Below, piece by piece: positions 7,697-14,219 of a stretch of DNA of 17,360 nucleotides. Numbering within the stretch: the stretch's first letter is position 1; the number at the start of each line of letters is the position of its first letter. Both the position numbers and the translations under genes were made by a program. Source of the DNA: Promethearchaeota archaeon (GTDB lineage: Archaea > Asgardarchaeota > Lokiarchaeia > Sigynarchaeales > SOKP01). The stretch covers positions 1-17,360 of the forward strand of contig JAHLWJ010000067.1 of the NCBI GenBank assembly GCA_019057975.1. Reading direction: 5' to 3'. The notes beneath the pieces were generated by a model. That model was not told the origin of the DNA. It saw only the letters and a list, made by a program, of their open reading frames with translations, and did no database searches.

Positions 7697-8335
7697 TTAA
7701 ATTCCAATTATATTTCTAATATCATCCTTAGTATACTTCAATGTATCAGTAGCATCCACTTTTTTCAATTTTCCTCTTTTCTTATAGTATTTAATTATAG
7801 GTTTTGCATTTTTTTCATACGTATCTAATCGATTTTTCAGAGTTTCTTCAGTATCGTCGCTTCTTTGCTTAAATTCTATTTTAGCTCCGCATTTATCACA
7901 AATCCCTTCAACTTTCGGGGGAAGCGTGTATTTATTGTATATTTCCCCGCAATTATTACAGCCATATCTGCCTAAAATTCTTTTAAATATAATATCTCGA
8001 GAAACTTGTAGTAATAGAAGTAAATCTATTTCTGCTATATTCTCTAAGAACTCAACTTGATTCAAATTTCTTGGGTATCCATCCAAAATCCATGATTTAT
8101 CTTTAATCTTTTCTAATCTATCTTTTACAATTTCATTGGTTAGACTATCAGGAACTAAGTCTCCTTTATCCATATATTCTTTGGCTTTTAAACCCAAAGG
8201 AGTTTTATTTTTTAGATTTTCTCTAAAAATATCTCCAGTGCTTATATGAATTATTTCTGGTAATACATCTTTAATCTGGGAAGCTAATGTACCCTTTCCA
8301 GCTCCAGGAGGACCCATCAAAATTAATTTTCTCAT
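7697..8335 (-). CDS. adk: Adenylate kinase, zinc-lid type
   Basis: Interconverts ATP + AMP and 2 ADP. The P-loop GPPGAGKGT, the AMP-binding STGDIFRE, LDGYPRN and the lid RSDDTEETLKNRL are all present, so this is the bacterial/eukaryotic-type long adenylate kinase rather than the short archaeal AdkA type. The lid carries a four-cysteine zinc site (CNNC and CDKC). I start at the ATG at 8335 (212 residues); an in-frame TTG at 8344 would add three residues (MII). It lies upstream of aroD on the same strand. A tRNA gene follows on the same strand further upstream. Confidence 0.95.
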   Translation of the reverse strand: MRKLILMGPPGAGKGTLASQIKDVLPEIIHISTGDIFRENLKNKTPLGLKAKEYMDKGDLVPDSLTNEIVKDRLEKIKDKSWILDGYPRNLNQVEFLENIAEIDLLLLLQVSRDIIFKRILGRYGCNNCGEIYNKYTLPPKVEGICDKCGAKIEFKQRSDDTEETLKNRLDTYEKNAKPIIKYYKKRGKLKKVDATDTLKYTKDDIRNIIGI

Positions 8336-8344
8336 TATTATCAA

Positions 8345-8512
8345 TGCATGAAATTTTTAATTTGTAGATAATATTACTTCTTTTATTAATCTATATTGGT
8401 TAGATAAAAAAATTTACTTATTTTGTTTTACAATCAAAATAAATTGGGGTACCTGTTGTACTTTATGGGTGAAAATGCTAGTTGTTAAATTTAATTGCGT
8501 CATATCACTCAA
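8345..8512. other. Intergenic stretch between adk and tRNA
   Basis: 168 nt of A/T-rich sequence downstream of the tRNA (minus strand) and upstream of adk. No convincing ORF or hairpin was found. It presumably contains the adk promoter and the tRNA 3' trailer; after the tRNA 3' end the minus strand reads TTGAGTGATATGACG. Confidence 0.3.
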
Positions 8513-8612
8513 GCCTTTGGGGGGATTTAAACCCCAACCATAGCCGAAAGAAGTAGCTACTTCATTCTTTTGCCTTACGAGGGCAATGTTCTACCTACTA
8601 AACAACAAAGGC
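8513..8612 (-). tRNA. tRNA-Thr(CGT) with an extra ~28-nt segment
   Basis: The minus strand gives a full cloverleaf frame. A 7-bp acceptor pairs GCCTTTG with CAAAGGC. The D-arm is GTTT-AGTAGGTA-GAAC, with A14, G18 and G19. The anticodon arm is TTGCC-CTCGTAA-GGCAA (anticodon CGT). The T-arm is GGGG-TTTAAAT-CCCC. The base after the acceptor is T, as expected for archaeal tRNA-Thr, and CCA is not encoded. Between the anticodon arm and T-arm there are 33 nt instead of about 5, including a hairpin (GAAGT-AGCT-ACTTC). This may be a non-canonical intron or a long variable arm. A second GGC (8543-8545) could pair with the anticodon stem instead, implying an insert after position 37. T-loop position 56 is T, not C, and T49/C65 are mismatched. 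No clean bulge-helix-bulge was found, so splice sites are not assigned. Confidence 0.72.
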
Positions 8613-8628
8613 AATTGCTAATTAATAC

Positions 8629-8638
8629 AATAAATTAG
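8629..8638 (-). promoter_or_regulatory. TATA-like box of the tRNA gene
   Basis: On the minus strand ctaatttatt lies about 20-25 nt upstream of the tRNA 5' end, the expected TATA distance for an archaeal tRNA promoter. Confidence 0.35.
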
Positions 8639-8674
8639 AAGTAATTAATATTGAAAAGAAAGTAAAATATCTTT

Positions 8675-8818
8675 TCAAATATGATCGAAACAAAACCAGA
8701 ATAAAGAATCTGGATCTTGCATCAGATCTTCCATCCGATCACCACAAAGCCAACAACTAATAGGATATCGGTGAAAGAAAAAAATGGGAAAAAGTAAGTA
8801 TAAAGAAAGAAAATTCAT
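8675..8818 (-). CDS. Possible 47-residue zinc-binding protein
   Basis: A minus-strand ORF from ATG 8818 to TGA 8675. The C-terminal half reads PISCWLCGDRMEDLMQDP, then DSLFWFCFDHI: a CxxC followed by CxxxH, a plausible zinc site in non-repetitive sequence. The N-terminal 15 residues are rich in F and L and come from T-rich DNA, so the true start may be different or the gene may be a fragment. It begins 26 nt after the end of the metallophosphoesterase gene on the same strand. I do not recognise the family. Confidence 0.4.
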   Translation of the reverse strand: MNFLSLYLLFPIFFFHRYPISCWLCGDRMEDLMQDPDSLFWFCFDHI

Positions 8819-8844
8819 TCAAAGTACTCGATAAATCTATTTAT

Positions 8845-10122
8845 TCATTTTTTTTTCTTTTTTTTTCTTAATTCATAAACGACAGTACTGTACGGGAGTC
8901 TTCTAGGCTTCTTAAAGAAACTAAATCTGAAGATTCTTAAGGGATTAACTTCAATATCCCCATTCGTATTGATTTCAAATAAAGTTGGTAAATCTATTTG
9001 TTGCCATGCACCGGCATTGACAACACCGGCTTTCCATTGCTTATTGGTGTATTCATTCTTCAAAAAAACAGACTCATCTGTGTCTTTATGAGTATGACCA
9101 AATATTATATTATTAAGTTCGCTATCATATCCCTCTTTTGCCAATTTTGGGAAGAATTTTTTTCTTATTTGCTTTATATAGGTCTCATTTTTTATTTTAT
9201 CTCTTCTTCTTGCAACAAATTTGAGTAAATTATTGAATAATTTAAGAAACATAACGAATGGTGAAATAAGTGAGATCCTCAGCAAGAATCGAACAAATTT
9301 ACGGGTTCCAGAAAGCCATGTATCGAATACATCCTCTATTATCCTAATATCCAATTTAATCACCTTATTGTAGAGGATATTTCCTATTTCTTTAATTGCA
9401 TCAGGCGATTTCAAACCTATATACCACGGTATTCCACCTCCATATTTACGTAAAAAAGTTTCAAACTGAATTCCATGAGTCATAAGACAATTACATTGCT
9501 TATCAGGTGCTTGGACTCCTTTGAATGTGTATATGTTTTTTTCTGAGGATTCAATAATCGCTTTTCTCGAATCGTAAAAGCCTAGCTTCCATTCCCTATT
9601 GTCTGCTTTTAAAATATAATACTGCCAGATATTATCCAAGTTGAATAGCTTACTGTACTTAAAATTATTTTTACTAAATTCATCTAACAATTTCTTCTTT
9701 CGTTTGTAATACTTTTTATCTAAATTACCAAGGATATTAATTTCATGATTTCCAAGGGTAAAATATATTTGAATTCCATTTTCCTTTAAACTTCTCAATT
9801 GTTCAAAGATTCTTGTATAATTTTTAGTTTTAGTATCTGCATATTGATATCCTATATTATTTGCATATCTATCCCCTTTTGTAAAACCTCCTGGGTAAGG
9901 TATCGTTTTACAATAATCTCTGACACTTTCCATGATAATATCAAAGAAATCTCCGAGAATTATTATTACTTGTAATTTTTTCTTTTGGTCTTTTTTTTGT
10001 AATTTGTAGTTTTCAAGAATTTTATCAAAATAATAAATAAGAAGAGTATGATGATTTATATAAGCCCCAAGATGTACATCGGATAGCCCTAATACGATTG
10101 TATCATCATTTATCGTATGCAT
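8845..10122 (-). CDS. Metallophosphoesterase
   Basis: A 425-residue calcineurin-type phosphoesterase with all five metal-binding motifs in order: DVH (D15, H17), GDFFD (57-61), GNHE (124-127), the H216 of MTHG, and GHTH (342-345). Between the fourth and fifth motifs there is an insert of about 100 residues with a hydrophobic stretch (ISLISPFVMFLKLFNNLLKF, about 283-302) and basic flanks, suggesting membrane attachment. The C-terminus ends in six lysines encoded by two 9-base A-runs. The overall size recalls archaeal phosphoesterases of the UDP-diacylglucosamine hydrolase type, but the substrate cannot be named. ATG start at 10122. Confidence 0.85.
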   Translation of the reverse strand: MHTINDDTIVLGLSDVHLGAYINHHTLLIYYFDKILENYKLQKKDQKKKLQVIIILGDFFDIIMESVRDYCKTIPYPGGFTKGDRYANNIGYQYADTKTKNYTRIFEQLRSLKENGIQIYFTLGNHEINILGNLDKKYYKRKKKLLDEFSKNNFKYSKLFNLDNIWQYYILKADNREWKLGFYDSRKAIIESSEKNIYTFKGVQAPDKQCNCLMTHGIQFETFLRKYGGGIPWYIGLKSPDAIKEIGNILYNKVIKLDIRIIEDVFDTWLSGTRKFVRFLLRISLISPFVMFLKLFNNLLKFVARRRDKIKNETYIKQIRKKFFPKLAKEGYDSELNNIIFGHTHKDTDESVFLKNEYTNKQWKAGVVNAGAWQQIDLPTLFEINTNGDIEVNPLRIFRFSFFKKPRRLPYSTVVYELRKKKKKK

Positions 10123-10193
10123 CTAAATTCATCTTCTTTTATTTGAATTAGATTTTGCACTATAAAATAATAATTAACATATCTGTATAAGAG

Positions 10194-10230
10194 TTTAAAA
10201 ATCTTTTGATCGGGTCAAATTTCAAAAGAT
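10194..10230 (-). terminator. Hairpin plus U-tract terminator for the thiamine/P-loop unit
   Basis: atcttttga (10201-10209) and tcaaaagat (10222-10230) are perfect 9-bp complements around a 12-nt loop. Read on the minus strand the stem is followed by TTTTT. It sits just after the nitronate-monooxygenase remnant and before the metallophosphoesterase promoter, so it should end the transcript coming from thiN. Confidence 0.5.
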
Positions 10231-10262
10231 AGAAATAAAAAAAGTGATTTAAAATAATAAAC

Positions 10263-10409
10263 TTAAGATAGGTAAGCAGAAACGGTTTTTATGCGCTTTT
10301 CTGCAGTTTTGATTATGTCATCAATAATGTCCAGTACGCGTTCTATGCTGTTGATGATGCCAATACTTTTGCCTACAAGAACGGCCCCATCTGTGACATT
10401 ACCTCTATA
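10263..10409 (-). pseudogene. C-terminal remnant of a nitronate monooxygenase-like enzyme
   Basis: The minus strand from just after the P-loop gene stop to TAA at 10263 encodes about 48 residues, including GNVTDGAVLVGKSIGIINSI then ERVLDIIDDIIKTAEKRI. This matches the end of 2-nitropropane dioxygenase/FabK-like TIM-barrel enzymes, where xGxVLVGQSxGLI is followed by a terminal helix. There is no start codon or barrel upstream. The fragment lies in the same frame as the preceding P-loop gene, separated only by its TAA stop. Base composition is noticeably richer in G+C than its neighbours (codons CGC, GCC, GTC, ATC), as expected for a remnant of foreign or formerly well-expressed origin. Confidence 0.65.
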
Positions 10410-10412
10410 AAC

Positions 10413-10991
10413 TTATCCAGTGAAATAAGATTTTTCTACTTTTTTTATTAAGTATTCCACTTGTCGCTTTTCTCGCAAACTAAATAGAGTGGCATAATCA
10501 CGTTTTATTGAGGAACCATAATAAGAGTTTCCAAAAAAGGTATTAGATTTATCGATTGCCTCTAGTAATAGTTTTATATTTCCGATATGAAGATATATAG
10601 AAATATCATTAATGATCAGTATAGGCGTCGGATCTTTCTTAAAAAGATGAAGGATTTCTGACGTCTTCTTAAAATTTTCGCATGCGTTTTGATATAGTTC
10701 AGTTTTATTACTTGAATTCAGACGAGGTGGAATAATCTCTCCTTCAAAAGTTATATTTCTGCATTTAATATTATTTCTATAAAAATCCTTAATCTTTCCC
10801 CCAATTTTTACATTGTCAATTATATTTAAAGAAGGAGCGAAATCTAAAAGAGTTATATTTCTTGGGATAACTTCTTTTGATTCTATTAGAAATTGCATAA
10901 ATTTTGCTGTATATAACGTTTTTTTAGTTCCTGTCTCTCCATAAATTAATGTATGGTGGCCAACAAAATTATTAAAATCTTGAAAATCCAT
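10413..10991 (-). CDS. P-loop protein with variant Walker A
   Basis: A 192-residue protein. Near the N-terminus, HTLIYGETGTKKTLYTAKFM resembles a P-loop after a beta strand, but with K23 instead of the usual glycine before K24-T25. A Walker B-like strand follows at about 122-133 (PTPILIINDISIYL). It may be a RecA/AAA-type NTPase of an unrecognised family. It is encoded 16 nt after thiW on the same strand, so it is probably co-transcribed, and its stop is followed in frame by a nitronate-monooxygenase remnant. It does not look like an ECF transporter ATPase, since no ABC signature is present. Function unknown. Confidence 0.7.
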   Translation of the reverse strand: MDFQDFNNFVGHHTLIYGETGTKKTLYTAKFMQFLIESKEVIPRNITLLDFAPSLNIIDNVKIGGKIKDFYRNNIKCRNITFEGEIIPPRLNSSNKTELYQNACENFKKTSEILHLFKKDPTPILIINDISIYLHIGNIKLLLEAIDKSNTFFGNSYYGSSIKRDYATLFSLREKRQVEYLIKKVEKSYFTG

Positions 10992-11007
10992 AAAAAAACA
11001 AATTTTT

Positions 11008-11577
11008 TCATTCTTGAAAGAAATCTTTATAGGATATTCCTTGACGTTTGAGAATCTTCAACATTAAAAATCCTAAAATGCTACCCGGTATGCTTGCCGC
11101 AGCAAATAATCCCCACCAATAAAACAGGTGTACTGGTGAAATGAAATTTGCAATTGTTGCTGCAATAAAAACTGTGCCAATAGGATCTGTTAATGCCGCA
11201 TATTCCACATATTTAGGTTTTTTTTTCCTTAAAATATAAGATGTCAGCCCAACAACGAAAGCTCCTGATATTCCTCCATGAAATGCGTGGATTGATCCAA
11301 TACCGACGGGAAATCTAAAGATTGCTATTCCTAAAGATGTTACGCAAGCAAATGAAATTCCTATTAAAACTCCAGTTATGCCATTAATAAAATGAGCCAT
11401 AGGAAATATCTTTGGACCTCCTAATAGTTCAACAAACGCAAAAGGATTAAACATCGCTAATACAATTCCAACAGCTATAAAAATAGCTGATGTTGCAACT
11501 CTTTTTGTAAGGTTCGATTGAATTATTGATTTCTTTTCGAATTCTTCTTCATTATTTTTTGAATTTACTTCCGTCAT
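11008..11577 (-). CDS. thiW: ThiW-type thiamine precursor transporter component
   Basis: A 189-residue multi-helix membrane protein of the ThiW family, the substrate-binding S component of an energy-coupling-factor transporter thought to take up the thiazole precursor of thiamine. Diagnostic blocks are the first helix ending in NPFAFVELLGGPKIFPMAHF, INGITGVLIGISFA, GIGSIHAFHGGISGA and LTDPIGTVFIAA. The N-terminal 25 residues are charged and precede the first helix. It lies between thiN upstream and a P-loop protein gene downstream, on one strand. No ECF ATPase or T component is present nearby. No TPP riboswitch was seen in the 90 nt upstream. Confidence 0.82.
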   Translation of the reverse strand: MTEVNSKNNEEEFEKKSIIQSNLTKRVATSAIFIAVGIVLAMFNPFAFVELLGGPKIFPMAHFINGITGVLIGISFACVTSLGIAIFRFPVGIGSIHAFHGGISGAFVVGLTSYILRKKKPKYVEYAALTDPIGTVFIAATIANFISPVHLFYWWGLFAAASIPGSILGFLMLKILKRQGISYKDFFQE

Positions 11578-11666
11578 TTGATCAAAAACACTTATAGTAA
11601 TCTATTAATCTTCTTAATATACAATTTTCCTTTAAAAGATTTAGTAAGATAATAGTATTAGTCCTC

Positions 11667-12254
11667 TTATGAAAGATCAAATATTATCTTTAGCTTTTTA
11701 ACCATATCTAAGGATGTTTTAGCAAATAATCTTAACATTGGTTCCTTACCTATTGAACCCTTATCCCATATAATATCTGAGATTTTTCCAGTTTTATTTA
11801 CACTTTCCTTTATTAACCATTGCATCGTGGAAAATTCCCTTTTTTTTACATTCTCGGGTTGGTTTTCTCTAATTATTTCCTGCAATTTTAAGCCTGCATT
11901 TTCCTTTATATTCTTTATCAATTCAGGACTATATCTCAAATTCATGACGAAATTAACTGAATTATCAAATTCTTTTGCTGAAAGAAGTAATCTTGCTGTA
12001 TGTTCGGCAGCTCCAAATTTAATTTCTCCAGCAGCTTTTGGGAGATTATTAACAATTGTTATTCTTCCATCAATTCCCGCAATGTCTTCCTTCGTTTTTG
12101 CATCTTGTAAAGCTCCTGCTATATTAGTTCGTACTTCAGGAATTAACCTACAAAATTTCTTTATTCTAATAAAATTATAGATTTCTTTAATTTGATTTAT
12201 CACTTCTAACTTTTCTTTAAGTTGCAAAGAATCCATGAGCTTATTGTTTTCCAT
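11667..12254 (-). CDS. thiN: ThiN-type thiamine phosphate synthase
   Basis: A 195-residue protein matching the archaeal ThiN domain, which joins HMP-pyrophosphate and thiazole phosphate to give thiamine phosphate. The characteristic blocks are LIPEVRTNIAGAL (38-50), KAAGEIKFGAAEHTARLLL (74-92) with the arginine and histidine expected in catalysis, NLRYSPE, the EFSTMQW motif and SIGKEPMLRLF. ThiN is usually fused to ThiD, or to an HTH domain in ThiR regulators. Here only about 35 extra N-terminal residues precede it, so a stand-alone enzyme is most likely. ATG 12254 is preferred over the TTG at 12257. Adjacent thiW supports a thiamine salvage role. Confidence 0.85.
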   Translation of the reverse strand: MENNKLMDSLQLKEKLEVINQIKEIYNFIRIKKFCRLIPEVRTNIAGALQDAKTKEDIAGIDGRITIVNNLPKAAGEIKFGAAEHTARLLLSAKEFDNSVNFVMNLRYSPELIKNIKENAGLKLQEIIRENQPENVKKREFSTMQWLIKESVNKTGKISDIIWDKGSIGKEPMLRLFAKTSLDMVKKLKIIFDLS

Positions 12255-12325
12255 CAAATCTATAAGTAATATAAATTTATTTAATTTATCGGTTATTCAT
12301 ACATTTTTAGGTAGAGTACACTTTT

Positions 12326-13006
12326 ATGATAAAGATAGGAGATATTACATTAAAGCCAACTAAAATTATTTGTTTAGGCACTAACTATATGGATCATATA
12401 GAAGAAACTGGATTAGAAATACCAAAAGAGCCATTACTCTTTCCAAAAACACTGAATTGTTTAATAACAAACAATCAACCAATTATATACCCAAAATACT
12501 TGTATAATAATAGAAGATATAATAGGGTGGATTATGAAGTAGAGTTGGCTTTTATCGTTAAAGATAAATGCAAAAACATATCTGCTGAAGATGTTTATGA
12601 TCATATCTTAGGATACGCTGTTTTTAATGACGTAACCGCCCGTAAAATGCAAACAAAGGACATTATTTCACAAAAACCATGGTTTCGCTCTAAATCATTT
12701 GATACATTTGGACCGATTGGGCCAGTAATAAAAAATATAGATGAAATCAGAGATCCTCATAACCTCGATATTGAATTAAAGGTGAATAATGAGGTAAAAC
12801 AGTCATCGAATACTAAATATTTACTATTTAAGATTCCCGAGACTTTCGAATATATTACTAAATTATTTACAATGGAACCAGGAGACATTATTGCTACAGG
12901 CACTCCTGGGGGAATAGGACCTGTTAACCCTGGAGATTTAATTGAAGCAACTATAGAAAATATTGGTACTCTTACAAATAAAGTAATTTTAGAAGGAGAA
13001 AAATAA
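12326..13006 (+). CDS. Fumarylacetoacetate hydrolase-family enzyme, copy 1
   Basis: A 226-residue FAH-family protein (hydrolysis, hydration or decarboxylation of beta-keto acids). Motifs: the NYMDH helix with H24, metal ligands E71 and E73 in DYEVELAF, D102 in NDVTAR, RSKSFDTF with K123, and the C-terminal ATGTPGGIGPV loop (189-200). All catalytic and metal residues are present. ATG start. It forms a tandem pair with the next gene, 6 nt apart and clearly paralogous. The substrate cannot be inferred; FAH relatives include oxaloacetate decarboxylase, acylpyruvase and HpcE-type isomerases. Confidence 0.93.
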   Translation: MIKIGDITLKPTKIICLGTNYMDHIEETGLEIPKEPLLFPKTLNCLITNNQPIIYPKYLYNNRRYNRVDYEVELAFIVKDKCKNISAEDVYDHILGYAVFNDVTARKMQTKDIISQKPWFRSKSFDTFGPIGPVIKNIDEIRDPHNLDIELKVNNEVKQSSNTKYLLFKIPETFEYITKLFTMEPGDIIATGTPGGIGPVNPGDLIEATIENIGTLTNKVILEGEK

Positions 13007-13012
13007 TAGATT

Positions 13013-13684
13013 ATGAAAATTGGTAATACAGATATAACCCCAACAAAAATTATATGCTTAGGAAGGAATTATTCGGAACATGCTAAAGAATTTAATGCTC
13101 CCGTGCCAACTGAGCCTGTATTTTTTGTAAAGACTATAAACTCAATTATAACTAATGGAAAACCTATAATCTATCCCCGAATTCTATATGAAAATGAAAA
13201 ATTCAACAGGGTGGACCATGAAGTGGAACTTGCTTTTATTCTATCAAAGAAATGTAAAAAAATTTCACCTGAAAATGCTTTTGATTATATTCAAGGCTAT
13301 TCTATATTTCTAGACATTACTGCAAGAAAAATGCAAATTTATGACCGAAACAAAAATTTACCGTGGTACCGTAGTAAAAATTTTGATACTTTTTCTGTTA
13401 TTGGCCCTCAAATAGTTCTTCTAAATGAAATCGAAGATCCCCACAACCTAAACATAGAATTACAGATAAATGAGAAGGTAAAGCAATCATCAAACACAAA
13501 ACATATGATTTTTAAAATTCCAAGAATAATGGAATATATTTCAAGCTTTTTAACTCTTGAAAGAGGTGACATTGTCGCTACAGGTACACCAAGCGGCGTA
13601 GGCCCGATTCAACCTGGCGATATTGTTGAAGCATCTATAGAAAAAATTGGTAATATTAGACATGAAGTCATATTAGAAGAATAG
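13013..13684 (+). CDS. Fumarylacetoacetate hydrolase-family enzyme, copy 2
   Basis: A 223-residue paralogue of the previous gene with the same metal ligands: E70 and E72 in DHEVELAF, D101 in LDITAR. It also has NYSEHAKE with the catalytic histidine and ATGTPSGVGPI. Differences sit around NYMDHIEETG versus NYSEHAKEFN and in the segment before WYRSKNFDTF, which may alter substrate choice. The 6-nt spacing implies one mRNA for both. FAH-family enzymes are often dimers; a heteromeric pair is possible but untested. Confidence 0.93.
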   Translation: MKIGNTDITPTKIICLGRNYSEHAKEFNAPVPTEPVFFVKTINSIITNGKPIIYPRILYENEKFNRVDHEVELAFILSKKCKKISPENAFDYIQGYSIFLDITARKMQIYDRNKNLPWYRSKNFDTFSVIGPQIVLLNEIEDPHNLNIELQINEKVKQSSNTKHMIFKIPRIMEYISSFLTLERGDIVATGTPSGVGPIQPGDIVEASIEKIGNIRHEVILEE

Positions 13685-13718
13685 AATTGATATATATGTT
13701 TAATTGGTTATTTATAGG

Positions 13719-13727
13719 TTTTTTTTT
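13719..13727 (+). terminator. T-run terminator after the FAH pair
   Basis: Nine consecutive T residues occur 35 nt after the last FAH stop. They are followed by a TATA-like tract (tatatataaat, about 13735-13745) that could begin transcription of the downstream gene. Confidence 0.4.
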
Positions 13728-13823
13728 AACTACATATATATAAATTTGTATTATCTTCTTTAGAGTAGGAAAAAATGATTAACTTTGTGAATTAAATTTT
13801 TTAACTATAATAAATTTTAATAG

Positions 13824-14012
13824 ATGATGGAAACAGAAGTTAGTGAAGAAACAAAAAAGGATATATTGAAACTCATCTCGACTCCTGGAATTGAAATTGA
13901 GGATATTGTGGAAAGGGTAAAATTAGATTACGACACAATTATGAACTTCTTATCTGAAGAATACTTAAAACATAATTTTGATTATGGACGAAGAATTTGT
14001 TGCAGATTTTAG
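13824..14012 (+). CDS. 62-residue small protein, possible HTH
   Basis: Reads from ATG 13824 (or 13827): an acidic N-terminus and a helix-rich middle (KKDILKLISTPGIEIEDIVE, then RVKLDYDTIMNFLSEEYLK) shaped like a helix-turn-helix, with a distinctive end DYGRRICCRF. The sequence is not low-complexity and ends with two cysteines. It sits directly upstream of the uL11 operon leader. I recognise no family; a DNA-binding role is a guess from shape. Confidence 0.6.
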   Translation: MMETEVSEETKKDILKLISTPGIEIEDIVERVKLDYDTIMNFLSEEYLKHNFDYGRRICCRF

Positions 14013-14091
14013 ATCATTCTCATTTTAATAAAACTTTTTAATTTTAGTTCATTTACATATTTACTAAGTTCAGAAAATTTTTAAAGGACTT

Positions 14092-14188
14092 AGGACGCAA
14101 ATTGAAGCGGTTTCGATATACAATAGATATTGAAATAAATTACTATGATTTTAATTTCGCGTTCTTAACCTTTAGAATATTTTCTAAA
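14092..14188 (+). promoter_or_regulatory. Structured leader or small RNA upstream of uL11
   Basis: The 207-nt gap before uL11 folds strongly by eye. An outer stem pairs 14092-14107 with 14149-14165 (about 16 bp including G-U pairs and one bulged C at 14158). Inside it, tttcgatat (14111-14119) pairs with atattgaaa (14127-14135) around a 7-nt loop. A separate 7-bp hairpin (tttagaa/ttctaaa, 14171-14188) precedes the ggtga ribosome site. It may be a mRNA leader for autoregulation by a ribosomal protein, or a separate ncRNA. Confidence 0.45.
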
Positions 14189-14219
14189 CCAAATTAATTC
14201 GAAAAAATGGTGAAATTAT

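Noticed and set aside
8513..8612. Class II tRNA (Leu or Ser)
   Set aside because: The anticodon CGT reads threonine codons, and T73 plus the GCC acceptor fit archaeal tRNA-Thr; a long arm alone does not make it Leu or Ser.
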